A stretch of DNA of 64,000 nt from Streptomyces sp. V3I8 (GCF_030817535.1 NZ_JAUSZL010000002.1:7254001-7318000), one strand, 5' to 3'. Positions 25,170-35,942 are shown, counted from the stretch's first letter. The notes: generated by a model not told the origin, from the sequence alone. Numbers and translations are program-made.

Positions 25170-25226
25170 TGCGGGCCGGTGGGGGCCGCTCGCGCAGCTC
25201 CCCTCGCCCCTTCCGGGCGCCCCTGC
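25170..25226. repeat. Dispersed 3'-end palindromic repeat, copy 3
   Basis: GCGGGCCGGTGGGGGC is followed by a diverged core CGCGCAGCTCCCCTCGCCCC, between fmt and rsmB. It is the most diverged of the six copies. Confidence 0.7.
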
Positions 25227-25297
25227 GGGAGCGCTCCGGAATCCGGGCGACGTAACCTGAGGGGCGTATCTCTTCCACTGAGCCGGAGCACCTTTTC

Positions 25298-26722
25298 GTG
25301 AGTGAGCAGACTCGTCGGGGTCGTCAGCAGGGCAAGCCGTACCGTCGTCCGAAGAAGGACCCCGTGCGGATGCTCGCCTTCGATGCGTTGCGGGCGGTGG
25401 ACGAACGGGACGCGTACGCGAACCTCGTGCTGCCGCCGCTGCTGCGGAAGGCGCGGGAGAACGGCGACTTCGACGGGCGGGACGCGGCGCTGGCGACCGA
25501 GCTGGTGTACGGGACGCTGCGCCGGCAGGGGACGTACGACGCGATCATCGCGGCGTGCGTGGACCGGCCGCTGCGCGAGGTCGACCCGCCGGTGCTGGAC
25601 GTACTCAACCTGGGCGCCCACCAGTTGCTCGGCACGCGGATCCCGACGCACGCGGCCGTGTCGGCCACCGTCGACCTCGCGCGGATCGTCCTCGGCGACG
25701 GGCGGGCGAAGTTCGTCAACGCCGTGCTCCGCAAGATCTCGCGGCAGGAGCTGGACGCCTGGATCGAGCAGGTCGCGCCGCCCTACGACGAGGACGCCGA
25801 GGACCATCTCGCCGTCGTCCACTCGCATCCGCGGTGGATCGTCTCCGCCCTGTGGGACTCGCTGGGCGGCGGCCGCGCCGGCATCGAGGACCTGCTGGAG
25901 GCCGACAACGAACGGCCCGAGGTGACGCTGGTCGCCAGGCCCGGACGTGCCACCGCGGACGAGATCCTCGGCGCGCTCGGCGAGGGGACGGCGCTGCCGG
26001 GACGCTGGTCGCCGTACGCCGTGCGGCTGTCCGAGGGCGGCGAGCCGGGGGCGATCGACGCCGTGCGCGAAGGGCGCGCCGGCGTCCAGGACGAGGGCAG
26101 CCAGCTCGTGGCGGTCGCCCTCGCGAACGCTCCCCTCGACGGGCCGGACAGGACCTGGCTCGACGGGTGCGCCGGACCGGGTGGCAAGGCGGCCATGCTC
26201 GCCGGGCTCGCCGCGGAGCGCGGGGCCGTGCTGCTCGCCTCCGAGAAGCAGCCGCACCGGGCGGGGCTGGTCGCGAAGGCACTCGCCGGGAACCCGGGGC
26301 CGTACCAGGTGATCGCCGCCGACGGCACGCGGCCCCCGTGGCGTCCGGGGACCTTCGACCGGGTACTGATGGACGTGCCCTGCACCGGGCTCGGCGCCCT
26401 GCGGCGGCGGCCCGAGGCCCGCTGGCGGCGGCGGCCGGCCGACCTGGACGGGTTCGCGCCGCTGCAGCGCGGGCTGCTGCGCACCGCGCTCGAATCGGTA
26501 CGGGTCGGCGGTGTCGTCGGGTACGCCACCTGCTCGCCGCACCTCGCCGAGACCCGGGCCGTGGTCGACGACGTGCTCAAGCAGCAGGACGCCGAACTCC
26601 TCGACGCCCGCCCGCTCCTGCCGGGTGTCCCGGCCCTCGGCGACGGCCCGGACATCCAGCTCTGGCCGCACGTGCACGGCACGGACGCGATGTATCTGGC
26701 CCTGATCCGCCGGACCGGCTGA
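25298..26722 (+). CDS. rsmB: 16S rRNA (cytosine-967-C5)-methyltransferase
   Basis: A 474-residue RsmB (Sun/Fmu) that methylates C967 of 16S rRNA with SAM. The N-terminal NusB-like RNA-binding domain is at about 20-165 and the Rossmann methyltransferase domain follows, with SAM loop LDGCAGPGGKAAMLA. The two functional Cys are in DVPCTGLG and YATCSPHLAET. The basic N terminus (EQTRRGRQQGKPYRRPKKD) is typical of actinobacterial forms. The GTG at 25298 follows GGAGCACC. A bidirectional hairpin follows the stop. Confidence 0.95.
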   Translation: MSEQTRRGRQQGKPYRRPKKDPVRMLAFDALRAVDERDAYANLVLPPLLRKARENGDFDGRDAALATELVYGTLRRQGTYDAIIAACVDRPLREVDPPVLDVLNLGAHQLLGTRIPTHAAVSATVDLARIVLGDGRAKFVNAVLRKISRQELDAWIEQVAPPYDEDAEDHLAVVHSHPRWIVSALWDSLGGGRAGIEDLLEADNERPEVTLVARPGRATADEILGALGEGTALPGRWSPYAVRLSEGGEPGAIDAVREGRAGVQDEGSQLVAVALANAPLDGPDRTWLDGCAGPGGKAAMLAGLAAERGAVLLASEKQPHRAGLVAKALAGNPGPYQVIAADGTRPPWRPGTFDRVLMDVPCTGLGALRRRPEARWRRRPADLDGFAPLQRGLLRTALESVRVGGVVGYATCSPHLAETRAVVDDVLKQQDAELLDARPLLPGVPALGDGPDIQLWPHVHGTDAMYLALIRRTG

Positions 26723-26746
26723 CCCGGACCAGGCCCGCCGGGCCGG

Positions 26747-26790
26747 CCGGTCCGGACCCGGGCGGCCTGTGGCGGCCGGGTCCGGACCGG
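26747..26790. terminator. Bidirectional terminator between rsmB and the propeller gene
   Basis: A 15-bp stem (26747-26761 with 26776-26790; CCGGTCCGGACCCGG with CCGGGTCCGGACCGG) has a 14-base loop. It sits between two convergent genes, 24 bases after rsmB. Confidence 0.7.
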
Positions 26791-26887
26791 AGGAGGGGCC
26801 GGTACGTGAAGTGGGTGTCCGGGCGGGCCCGCCGGGGTGTTCCCCCGCGAGCCCCCTCGGCGGCCGGACGCGAGGGTACGGAACGCG

Positions 26888-27910
26888 TCAGAGGCGGCGC
26901 AGGACGAACTCGTCCGTCGTGAGGCCCTGCCCCAGCAGGTCGGGGCGCCCGCTGATGGCGTAGGCGCCGTACGGAGTGTCGGCGATGTCCGTGGGCAGCA
27001 CCTCGGGCCAGGGCTCCACCCGGCGGATCTCGTGCGCCGCGGTCCAGTCCGCGCAGGTCGGCCGCAGGACGACGACCGCGTCGACGCCGGTGGGCGCGGC
27101 CAGGTTGTTGCCGACGACGAGGAGGGTGCCGTCGGGGCGCAGCACGACGGAGTCACCGCCGACGATCGGACGGTCCAGGGTGACGGCGGTCGCCCGCTCC
27201 GGTGCGTCGAGCGGGATGCGGACCAGCCTGCCGGTGCTGTAGTGCAGGGTCAGCAGGAAGCCGCGCGGGTGCAGGAGGATGCCGATGACACCGGCGCCCG
27301 TGCCGACCTGCCAGCCCGGCGCGATGACGGCGGAGTCCACCAGCACCGAGGCCTCGCCGTCGACGGTGACCTGGTAGATCTTGTTCGCCGCCGGGTCGGA
27401 GACGTACGCGGTGCCGTCCGGAGCGATCGCTATGCGGTCGGCCGCGTGCATCGGCTCGGGGCCGAGCTTCAGGTCGACCAGGCCACGCCGCCGGCCGGTG
27501 CGCAGGTCGTAGACCGCCAGGTAGGACGCGGCTCCGAAGGTCTCGGGAGTGCTGCGCGCGCCGAGACCGAAGTCGTGGCAGCCCAGCAGCAGCCGATTGC
27601 GGGCGGGGTCCGCCGCGATACCGACCGAGGAGACGACGCGCGGGTCGATGTCGGTGACCAGCGGGGTGACGCGGCCCTTGATGTCGACGATCGACGCGGT
27701 GCCGTGACGGGTGGAGCTGACCAGGAACGCGTTGCGCCGCGCGTCCCAGACGACCCCCTCGGGGTGCAGCGCGTCCGCGTGGCCGGTGACGACCGCGGGA
27801 CCGTTGCCCGCGGCGGCCGCCGCCGACGGCGCCGCTCCGACGGCGGAGGTGGCGGCGAGCGCCGCCGCCGCTCCGAGCACTCCGCGGCGGCTGTATCCGG
27901 TGTTCGACAT
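26888..27910 (-). CDS. Tat-exported SMP-30/gluconolactonase-like beta-propeller protein
   Basis: A 340-residue extracytoplasmic protein. Residues 5-36 form a Tat-type signal (YSRRGVLGAAAALAATSAVG, then an Ala-rich cleavage region). The mature part shows repeated propeller strands such as HPEGVVWDARRNAFLVSS, DRIAIAPDGTAYVSDPAANK and GDSVVLRPDGTLLVVGNN, as in SMP-30/strictosidine-synthase-like hydrolases or lactonases. No substrate can be assigned. I chose the ATG at 27910 because it places the twin-arginine motif correctly; the longer open frame is untranslated leader. The gene is monocistronic. Confidence 0.82.
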   Translation of the reverse strand: MSNTGYSRRGVLGAAAALAATSAVGAAPSAAAAAGNGPAVVTGHADALHPEGVVWDARRNAFLVSSTRHGTASIVDIKGRVTPLVTDIDPRVVSSVGIAADPARNRLLLGCHDFGLGARSTPETFGAASYLAVYDLRTGRRRGLVDLKLGPEPMHAADRIAIAPDGTAYVSDPAANKIYQVTVDGEASVLVDSAVIAPGWQVGTGAGVIGILLHPRGFLLTLHYSTGRLVRIPLDAPERATAVTLDRPIVGGDSVVLRPDGTLLVVGNNLAAPTGVDAVVVLRPTCADWTAAHEIRRVEPWPEVLPTDIADTPYGAYAISGRPDLLGQGLTTDEFVLRRL

Positions 27911-28192
27911 GTTCCTCTTCTCCAGGCAGGGCAGTTCGTCCGGTGGACCGCTGCGGGAACGCGTGACGGCGGGACCGCGTCCCGGATCCGGAACGCGGAC
28001 GGGACGGGACGGGACGGAAGCACGACAGGGCGGCCCGCTCGTCGCTCGTGAAGGGACGCGGCCGTGGATTCCCCGTGCTCCCCGGACCGCGATCACACAG
28101 TAGGGAGAGTCTTTGCCCGACCGGTACCCCTACCTTTGCGGCAGGGGTCGGGGCCGGACAGGGGGACGCGCCCGAGCGGTGCCCGGGGGGTC

Positions 28193-29323
28193 CTACGCCG
28201 ACGGGCCGCCCATCGCCCCGTCCTCGTGGGACAGGCGGTGGGGCCACCAGACCTTGGGCCCCGCGTCCAGGAACAACGACGTCACGAGGACCGAGCGCAC
28301 GACGAACGTGTCGAGGAGGACGCCCAGGGCCACCGCGAAACCGATCTCGGCGAAGGCCACCATCGGGAGCGTGCCGAGGGCGGCGAAGGTGCCCGCGAGG
28401 ACCGGGCCCGCCGACGTGATGACCGCGCCGGTGGCGGCCAGGCCGGCGACCACCCCCTTGCGCGTGCCCCGGCGGACGGCCTCCTCGCGGATGCGGGTGG
28501 TCAGGAAGATGTTGTAGTCGATGCCCAGTACCACCAGGAAGACGAAGACGAAGACGAAGACGAAGAGCGGGAAGTCCGTCGACTCGCCCGCGTAGTCGAA
28601 GACGTACCGGAACGCGAGCGCGCTGATGCCCAGCGCGCTCGCGAAGGACAGCACCACCGTGCCGATCGGTCCTCCCGGTAGCGGGCGACCAGGAGCAGGG
28701 CGCAGTCCGTCCCCGCGCCGAGGACGAGCACCGTGAGGATGCCCGCGCTCCGGCCGTCGACGGTCAGCCCCGCGTGCTCCGCGAGCAGGTGGATCAGCGC
28801 CTGCGCGGTGAACAGCGCGGCGACCGCACCGAGCAGCGGGACCACCAGCGGGTCGGACTGCGGTAGGTGATCAGCAGCGTCACCACCACGACGGGCGTCG
28901 CCGAGAACAGCAGGGTGGAGTCGATGCCCCTGGGCCGCCCGCGGGGCCGGCCTGCGGTTGAACACGGGACCGCGGGTCTGCGCGCTGCGGATGCCCTGCT
29001 CGCGCAGTTCCCCGAGCTCCCGTACGTCCTCGGCGATCCGTACCCGGTCCCGTGCCGTGAGGCCGTCCGCGCGGGCGTGCACGACGACCGCGGGGATCTG
29101 CTCCGGCCTGAACTCCCCGGAGGCCCGCAGGACCTGGGTGGACTCCGCGGACCCCGGCAGCCAGGAGGCCGCGTCGTTGTCCTGGGCGTCGGCGAGCTTC
29201 TGGGCGAGGGGCGCCGTCACCACGAGCAGCACCAGCCACAGGCCCACCACGAGCCACTTGGACCGCCGGCCGCAGACCAGCCGTCCGACCCCCCCGCGGT
29301 CGCTTTCCCCGTGTGTCCGCCAT
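28193..29323 (-). pseudogene. Decayed MMPL-family (RND-type) transporter
   Basis: Parts of an MMPL lipid/drug transporter are visible in three frames. They are a start [10 protein letters not shown], then [14 protein letters not shown] with the first periplasmic part, then IDSTLLFSATPVVVVTLLITYRS, then GILTVLVLGAGTDCALLLVARYRE, and finally GIDYNIFLTTRIREEAVRRG to the C terminus. Frame changes occur at a 7-C tract (29289-29295) and near 28940, 28855 and 28665. About 350 residues between the two six-helix halves are missing at the last junction. With several lesions it cannot make a working pump. Full-length relatives have about 700 residues. Confidence 0.88.
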
Positions 29324-29477
29324 GGCCGTCCCCGTAACCGCTCATGGAGCCGGTGGGCCGACAAGAACGGCACGGGCCGTCCCGCGGGCGCGGCCCCCGG
29401 ACCGGACCGGTCGTCACCGGAGGGTCCGGGCCGGGACCGGGGAGGGCAACCCGCGCCGGGCATGGCAGGCTTGGGGT

Positions 29478-30164
29478 ATGGCCGCGCAGATCAACCCCAG
29501 CATCCTGTCCGCCGACTTCGCCCGCCTCGCCGAGGAGGCACGGGCGGTGGAGGGCGCCGACTGGCTGCACGTCGACGTGATGGACAACCACTTCGTCCCG
29601 AACCTCACGCTCGGCGTGCCGGTCGTAGAGTCCCTGGCGCGTGCGACGGACACCCCGCTGGACTGCCATCTGATGATCGAGGACGCCGATCGGTGGGCAC
29701 CCCAGTACGTAGAGGCGGGTGCCGGTTCCGTCACCTTCCACGCCGAGGCGGCGGCGGCGCCCGTGCGCCTCGCCCGTGAGATCCGCGCCAAGGGCGCCCG
29801 CGCCTCCATGGCGCTGAAGCCCGCGACGCCCATCGAGCCGTACGAGGACCTGCTCCCCGAGCTCGACATGCTGCTGATCATGACCGTCGAGCCGGGCTTC
29901 GGCGGCCAGGCGTTCCTCGACATCATGCTGCCGAAGATCCGCCGTACCCGTGAGCTGATCAGCAAGCACGGCCTGGAGCTGTGGCTGCAGGTCGACGGCG
30001 GGGTCTCGGCGTCCACCATCGAGCGCTGCGCCGAGGCGGGAGCCGACGTCTTCGTCGCCGGCTCGGCCGTCTACGGGGCCGACGACCCCGCCCAGGCGGT
30101 ACGTGCATTGCGCACGCAGGCGCAGGAGGCGACGGCCCAGGCAGCATGGGCATGCGGACACTGA
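29478..30164 (+). CDS. rpe: Ribulose-phosphate 3-epimerase
   Basis: A 228-residue TIM-barrel epimerase that interconverts ribulose-5-phosphate and xylulose-5-phosphate in the pentose phosphate pathway. Motifs in order are [45 protein letters not shown] and [11 protein letters not shown], with metal-binding His/Asp and the catalytic Asp pair present. The ATG at 29478 gives the standard N terminus. The adjacent sugar-responsive regulator at 30267 fits a carbohydrate context. Confidence 0.96.
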   Translation: MAAQINPSILSADFARLAEEARAVEGADWLHVDVMDNHFVPNLTLGVPVVESLARATDTPLDCHLMIEDADRWAPQYVEAGAGSVTFHAEAAAAPVRLAREIRAKGARASMALKPATPIEPYEDLLPELDMLLIMTVEPGFGGQAFLDIMLPKIRRTRELISKHGLELWLQVDGGVSASTIERCAEAGADVFVAGSAVYGADDPAQAVRALRTQAQEATAQAAWACGH

Positions 30165-30266
30165 ACCAAGGGAACGTGAACGCCGCCCCTCAGGGCTGAT
30201 CAAGTACGCCGGATCTGCGAGGATGAACGGCGATACCAGAGTGTGAACAGCAGTGAGGAGATCCCC

Positions 30267-31286
30267 GTGTCGGGTATGTCGGCGGGCCGGTCAGCCATGC
30301 GGATGGGACCCGCCGAGCTGGTGCAGGCGGCGGCCATGGCCCGCCGCTTCTACCTCGAGGGCAAGTCCAAGATCCAGATCGCCGAGGAGTTCGGCGTCAG
30401 CCGCTTCAAGGTGGCCCGGGTCCTGGAGACCGCCCTCGAACGGGATCTCGTGAGGATCGAGATCCGTGTCCCCGCCGAGCTGGACGCGGAGCGCTCCGAC
30501 GCGCTGCGCGCCCGCTACGGCCTGCGGCACGCCGTCGTCGTCGAGTCACCGGCCGAGGCCGAGGAGTCGCCCGACCCGGAGAACCTCGGCGAGGTGGCCG
30601 CCGACCTGCTCGGCGAGCTGGTGGCCGAGGGCGATGTGCTCGGCCTCGCCTGGGGCCGCTCCACCATCCACATGGCCGCGGCGCTCGACCGGCTGCCGCC
30701 GTGCACGGTGGTGCAGCTGACGGGTGTCTACGACGCGGGAACGGCCGAGCGCGGCTCGGTCGAGGCCGTCCGCCGGGCCGCCCAGGTCTCCGGCGGCGAC
30801 GCCCACCCCATCTACGCGCCGATGCTGCTGCCCGACGTGGCCACGGCGGCCGCGCTGCGCAGCCAGACGGGGATCGCGCGGGCCTTCGAGTACTTCGACA
30901 AGGTCACCGTGGCCTGTGTGTCCATCGGGTCCTGGGAGGCCGGGATCTCGACGGTGCACGACATGCTCACCGAGGAGGAACGTGCCCACTACGCCTCCCT
31001 CGGGGTCGAGGCCGAGATGTCCGCGCACCTCTTCGACGCCGAGGGCCGCCGCGTCGGGCGCGATCTGGGGGAGCGGTGCATCACCGTCGAGGCCGACCGG
31101 CTGCGGCGGATTCCCGAGGTCGTCGCGATCGCCGGCGGGCAGCGCAAGTCGGGCGCCATCGACGCCGTGCTGCGGTCCGGCCTCGTCACCAGCCTGGTGA
31201 CGGACACGGCGGCAGCGGACGCCCTGATGACGACGGGTCCGGCACCGCGTCCGGCCCTCGAGCGGGCGGACCCCGACGGGCTCTGA
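30267..31286 (+). CDS. SorC/DeoR-type sugar-binding transcriptional regulator
   Basis: A 339-residue regulator. The N-terminal HTH (AAAMARRFYLEGKSKIQIAE, EFGVSRFKVARVLETA) is followed by a SorC-type phosphosugar-binding domain with GLAWGRSTIHMAA and VVQLTGVYDAGTAERGSVE. It probably responds to a phosphorylated sugar. I prefer the GTG at 30267, six bases after GAGGAG; a GTG at 30243 and an ATG at 30276 are also in frame. It lies 102 bases after rpe, in the same direction. Confidence 0.88.
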   Translation: MSGMSAGRSAMRMGPAELVQAAAMARRFYLEGKSKIQIAEEFGVSRFKVARVLETALERDLVRIEIRVPAELDAERSDALRARYGLRHAVVVESPAEAEESPDPENLGEVAADLLGELVAEGDVLGLAWGRSTIHMAAALDRLPPCTVVQLTGVYDAGTAERGSVEAVRRAAQVSGGDAHPIYAPMLLPDVATAAALRSQTGIARAFEYFDKVTVACVSIGSWEAGISTVHDMLTEEERAHYASLGVEAEMSAHLFDAEGRRVGRDLGERCITVEADRLRRIPEVVAIAGGQRKSGAIDAVLRSGLVTSLVTDTAAADALMTTGPAPRPALERADPDGL

Positions 31287-31381
31287 CAGCTCAGGGGGCT
31301 CCTGACCCGCCGTGCGCCGGTGTGAATCACCGGCGGTCCGGCGGTGCGCCTCGCGGGGACGGCTGTGGCAGCATCGGCGAC

Positions 31382-31846
31382 ATGCTGCTCCGGTCCGTCC
31401 CCCGTCCGCTCTTCGGGCTGTGGCTCTGCCTCATGGTCCTGCTGACCGGCTGCGCGTCGGCGGACACGGAGACCGGCAGCGGGGCGGTCACCTCCGCCCC
31501 GGCCTCCGCCCCGGCCTCCGTCCCGGCCTCCGCCCAGGCCTCCGCCCCGGTCCCCGGCTGGGCCGCCGGGAGGGACACGGTCGCCGAGGCCGGGCTGCCC
31601 GCCGAGGCCCGCCGCACGCTCGCCCTCATCGACGTCGGCGGGCCCTTTCCGTACGCCGAGGACGGCGGCGTCTTCGGCAACCGCGAGCGCGAGCTGCCAC
31701 GGCGGGAACGCGGGCACTACCACGAGTACACGGTGCGCACCCCCGGCGAGCGGGACCGCGGGGCCCGGCGCATTGTCACCGGGCGGGACGGCGAGGTCTA
31801 CTACACCGATGATCACTACAACTCGTTCAGGGCGGTGCTGAGATGA
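31382..31846 (+). CDS. Secreted guanyl-specific ribonuclease (barnase/RNase Sa type), probable lipoprotein
   Basis: A 154-residue precursor. Residues 1-24 form a signal ending in the lipobox LLTGC (Cys24), followed by an Ala/Ser/Pro linker with repeated ASAP/PAS units (about 36-58). The RNase domain covers about residues 64-154. The catalytic set of the microbial guanyl RNases is visible: Glu115 in HYHEYTVRTPG, Arg129/130 in ARRIVTG, and His145 in YTDDHYNSF. Its stop overlaps the barstar start (ATGA), so the inhibitor is made with it. A lipid-anchored form is unusual, since RNase Sa and barnase are free exoenzymes. Confidence 0.9.
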   Translation: MLLRSVPRPLFGLWLCLMVLLTGCASADTETGSGAVTSAPASAPASVPASAQASAPVPGWAAGRDTVAEAGLPAEARRTLALIDVGGPFPYAEDGGVFGNRERELPRRERGHYHEYTVRTPGERDRGARRIVTGRDGEVYYTDDHYNSFRAVLR

Positions 31847-32196
31847 CGCACGACGTGCCCGGCCGTACGGTGCCGGTCCGCCCCGTGGTCACCCTGGACC
31901 TCGACGGGGTCGCGGACAAGGCGGGCCTCATGGAGCGCTGCGTACGGGCCCTGGAGCTGCCGGACTGGTTCGGCCGCAACTGGGACGCCCTCGCCGACAG
32001 CCTCGGCGACCCGTCCGTATGGCCCGCGGCCGCCGGCGAGGCAGGACTGCTGGTCCTCGTCACCGGCTGGCGGACGTACGCGCGCACGCGGCCCGAGGAG
32101 TGGCGCATCGCCGAGGACGTCTTCGCCCAGGCGGCGGACCGGGCCCCGGAGGGCCTGCTCACCGTGGCGCTGGACCTCGGAGGATCGCACCAGTAG
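31843..32196 (+). CDS. Barstar-family ribonuclease inhibitor
   Basis: A 117-residue barstar homologue that should bind and block the upstream RNase in the cytoplasm before export. The family core is LDLDGVADKAGLMERCVRAL and LPDWFGRNWDALADSLGD (near residues 36-53), with the acidic inhibitory helix in the latter. It overlaps the RNase gene by 4 bp, the usual order for translational coupling of toxin and immunity. Confidence 0.92.
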   Translation: MTHDVPGRTVPVRPVVTLDLDGVADKAGLMERCVRALELPDWFGRNWDALADSLGDPSVWPAAAGEAGLLVLVTGWRTYARTRPEEWRIAEDVFAQAADRAPEGLLTVALDLGGSHQ

Positions 32197-32282
32197 GCCC
32201 CTGACCGGCCTGGATGTTCGGCCCAGGGCGTGCACGGCCCCCGTCATGGGACAATGAAGTACGTGCTCTTCCCTCGGGCTGA

Positions 32283-33767
<1,485 letters not shown>

Positions 33768-33852
33768 GCCGCACCTCGACACAGCTCCGCGCCCCCGGCG
33801 GGGCCCCGGCGGGCCCGTCCCGTGACCAGCGAAGAGAAGTGATCCACCCGCA

Positions 33853-34305
33853 GTGCTGAACGATCTCGACGAACGCATCGTGCACGCCCTGGCCGAGGAC
33901 GCGCGGCGCTCCTACGCCGACATCGGGCAGGAGGTCGGGCTGTCCGCGCCCGCCGTGAAGCGGCGGGTGGACCGGCTGCGGTCCAGCGGGGCGATCACCG
34001 GGTTCACGGTGCGGGTGGATCCGGTGGCGCTCGGGTGGGAGACCGAGGGGTTCGTCGAGATCTACTGCCGCCGCAACACCTCGCCCGAGACGATCCAGCG
34101 GGGGCTGGAGCGCTACCAGGAGGTCGTGGCCGCGTCCACCGTCACGGGGGACGCGGACGCCGTCGTCCAGGTCTTCGCCTCCGACATGCGGCACTTCGAG
34201 CGGGTGCTGGAGCGGATCGCCGGGGAGCCGTTCGTCGAGCGGACGAAGTCCGTGCTCGTGCTGTCGCCGTTGCTGCGGAGGTTTTCGTCGGGGTCCCCGA
34301 CGTAG
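33853..34305 (+). CDS. Lrp/AsnC-family transcriptional regulator
   Basis: A 150-residue regulator with an N-terminal winged HTH (LDERIVHALAEDARRSYADI, GLSAPAVKRRVDRLRSSGAI) and a C-terminal RAM ligand-binding domain (about 65-140). Such proteins usually bind amino acids. It precedes the MFS-davA-davB genes in the same direction and is the natural candidate to control them, through the repeats at 35790-35850. The GTG start follows GAGAAG. Confidence 0.9.
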   Translation: MLNDLDERIVHALAEDARRSYADIGQEVGLSAPAVKRRVDRLRSSGAITGFTVRVDPVALGWETEGFVEIYCRRNTSPETIQRGLERYQEVVAASTVTGDADAVVQVFASDMRHFERVLERIAGEPFVERTKSVLVLSPLLRRFSSGSPT

Positions 34306-34343
34306 CGCTCCGCGGGGTGCGGGGTGCGGAGGTGCGGGGGCGT

Positions 34344-34396
34344 GTGCGGGCCGGTGGGGGCTTGTCGCGCAGTTCCCCGCGCCCCTGAGGGGCGGC
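34344..34396. repeat. Dispersed 3'-end palindromic repeat, copy 4
   Basis: A well-kept copy: GTGCGGGCCGGTGGGGGC, then GCGCAGTTCCCCGCGCCCCT, then GAGGGGC, which pairs with the preceding GCCCCT as a small stem. It lies 39 bases after the Lrp gene. Confidence 0.85.
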
Positions 34397-34557
34397 CCGT
34401 GGTGAGCGTCGATTAAATCGCTGGGCCCGATTCGGAAGGCCCGGCTAGTCTTTCGGGTATGACCTGGCGACATTGATTCTTTGCCTGTGCCTCTCGAGGG
34501 CCGCCCCGGGCGCCGTTCCTTCGGTGTCCGGATCCGCGGTTCCCCCGGGAAGGCCTC

Positions 34558-35775
34558 ATGTCACCCTCTTCCTCCGCCGCCTCCGCGCGGCGGCTCACCG
34601 GCACGCTCTACGCCTACGCGTTCCTCGACGACTTCGTCCTGCTCTATCCGGTGTACGCGCTCCTCTTCGCCGACACCGGGCTCACCGTCTGGCAGATCTC
34701 CTCGCTGTTCGCCCTCTGGTCCGTCACCGGTGTCGTGCTGGAGATACCTTCCGGCGCCTGGGCCGACGCCGTCTCGCGGCGGCTGCTCCTGTGGATCGGA
34801 CCGCTGCTCACCGCCGCCGGCTTCACCCTGTGGGTGCTCGTCCCCTCGTACGGGGCCTTCGCCCTCGGCTTCGTGCTCTGGGGAGCCAAGGGCGCGCTCT
34901 GCTCCGGCGCGCTGGAGGCGCTGGTGTACGAGGAACTCGACCGGCTCGGCGCCGCAGGCGGTTACGGACGCGTCCTGGGCCGGGCCCGCGCGGCGGGACT
35001 CGTCGCCGTGATGGCGGCCATGGCCCTCGCCGGGCCGGTCTTCGCGTACGGCGGCTATCCGGCCGTCGGGCTCGCCAGTGTGCTGGTGTGCCTGCTGACC
35101 GCGGCCACCGCGACCCGGTTCCCCGAGCACCGGACGGCGGGTGCGCGGGGCGGTTGTGGCGACGGGTGGGTCCGGCCGCTGCGGGCCGGTCTCGCCGAGG
35201 CCCGCGCCGACCGGTCCGTACGCGCCGCCCTGCTGCTCGTGCCCGCCGTGACCGCGGTGTGGGGCGCGCTCGACGAGTACACGCCCCTGCTCGTCCGGGA
35301 CACGGGCGTCGCCGAGGACGCCGTGTCGCACTGGCTGTTGCTGATCTGGGCCGGGGCGACCGCCGGCGGGCTGCTGGCCGGTGCGGGGCAGCGGCTGGGC
35401 CGGGGCGGGTTCGCCCGGCTCCTGGCGGGCTCGGCGCTGGCGCTCGCCGTGGGCGCGTGGCTGCGGACCCCGGCCGGGATCGGCCTGGTGGCCCTCGCCT
35501 TCTGCGGGTTCCAGCTGGCGAGCGTCCTGGCCGAGGCCCGGCTCCAGGACCGCATCGGCGAGGCCGGGCGGGCCACCCTGACCTCGGTGGCCGGGGTGGG
35601 CACCGACCTCGCGACCGTCGCCGTGTTCGGCCTCTACGCGACGGTCGGGTCGGCGACCACCCATGCCACCGCCTTCGCGCTGTGCGCGGTGCCCTGTCTG
35701 GCGACGGCGCTCGTCGTAGCCAGACAGGGCGGCGCAGGAGCGGCCGGGACCCCGCCGGCCACGAAACGGATGTGA
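34558..35775 (+). CDS. MFS transporter, possible amino-acid or product exporter
   Basis: A 405-residue membrane protein with about 12 helices. The loop between helices 2 and 3 reads GVVLEIPSGAWADAVSRRLL, matching the MFS motif A region of small drug/metabolite exporters. A broad specificity call is all that sequence supports. Its position between the Lrp-type regulator and the davA/davB-like pair suggests transport of lysine or 5-aminovalerate, but this is inference. A cluster of direct repeats follows its stop. Confidence 0.85.
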   Translation: MSPSSSAASARRLTGTLYAYAFLDDFVLLYPVYALLFADTGLTVWQISSLFALWSVTGVVLEIPSGAWADAVSRRLLLWIGPLLTAAGFTLWVLVPSYGAFALGFVLWGAKGALCSGALEALVYEELDRLGAAGGYGRVLGRARAAGLVAVMAAMALAGPVFAYGGYPAVGLASVLVCLLTAATATRFPEHRTAGARGGCGDGWVRPLRAGLAEARADRSVRAALLLVPAVTAVWGALDEYTPLLVRDTGVAEDAVSHWLLLIWAGATAGGLLAGAGQRLGRGGFARLLAGSALALAVGAWLRTPAGIGLVALAFCGFQLASVLAEARLQDRIGEAGRATLTSVAGVGTDLATVAVFGLYATVGSATTHATAFALCAVPCLATALVVARQGGAGAAGTPPATKRM

Positions 35776-35789
35776 CGCGGCCCACCCCG

Positions 35790-35850
35790 CGCAACGAATC
35801 GCCGTCGAGGTGCCGGTGGACGCAACGAATCGTCCATCGGCACGCAACGG
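35790..35850 (+). promoter_or_regulatory. Phased direct repeats upstream of davA, candidate Lrp-type operator
   Basis: CGCAACGAATCG occurs at 35790-35801 and 35821-35832, 31 bases apart, and a shorter CGCAACGG occurs at 35843-35850, 22 bases on. These distances are close to three and two helical turns, so the copies lie on one face of the DNA. The second copy is flanked by TGGA and TCCA, giving the imperfect dyad TGGACGCAACGAATCGTCCA. The block lies 93-153 bases before davA. Lrp/AsnC proteins commonly bind such phased sites. Confidence 0.6.
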
Positions 35851-35942
35851 CTGCTCCTTGTCCGCCGGAGCCTCCCGCCCGTACCGTTTGTCCGGCCGTC
35901 CGTACGGCCTCCCACACCCCTTCCGCCCGGTGAGGAACACGC

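Noticed and set aside
24176..26677. An 833-codon minus-strand frame across fmt and rsmB.
   Set aside because: Low-complexity translation, antisense to two well-supported genes, no ribosome-binding site.
26888..32196. A defence or mobile island around the MMPL pseudogene and RNase/barstar pair.
   Set aside because: No integrase, transposase, attachment-site repeat or clear drop in GC; rpe in the middle is a core gene.
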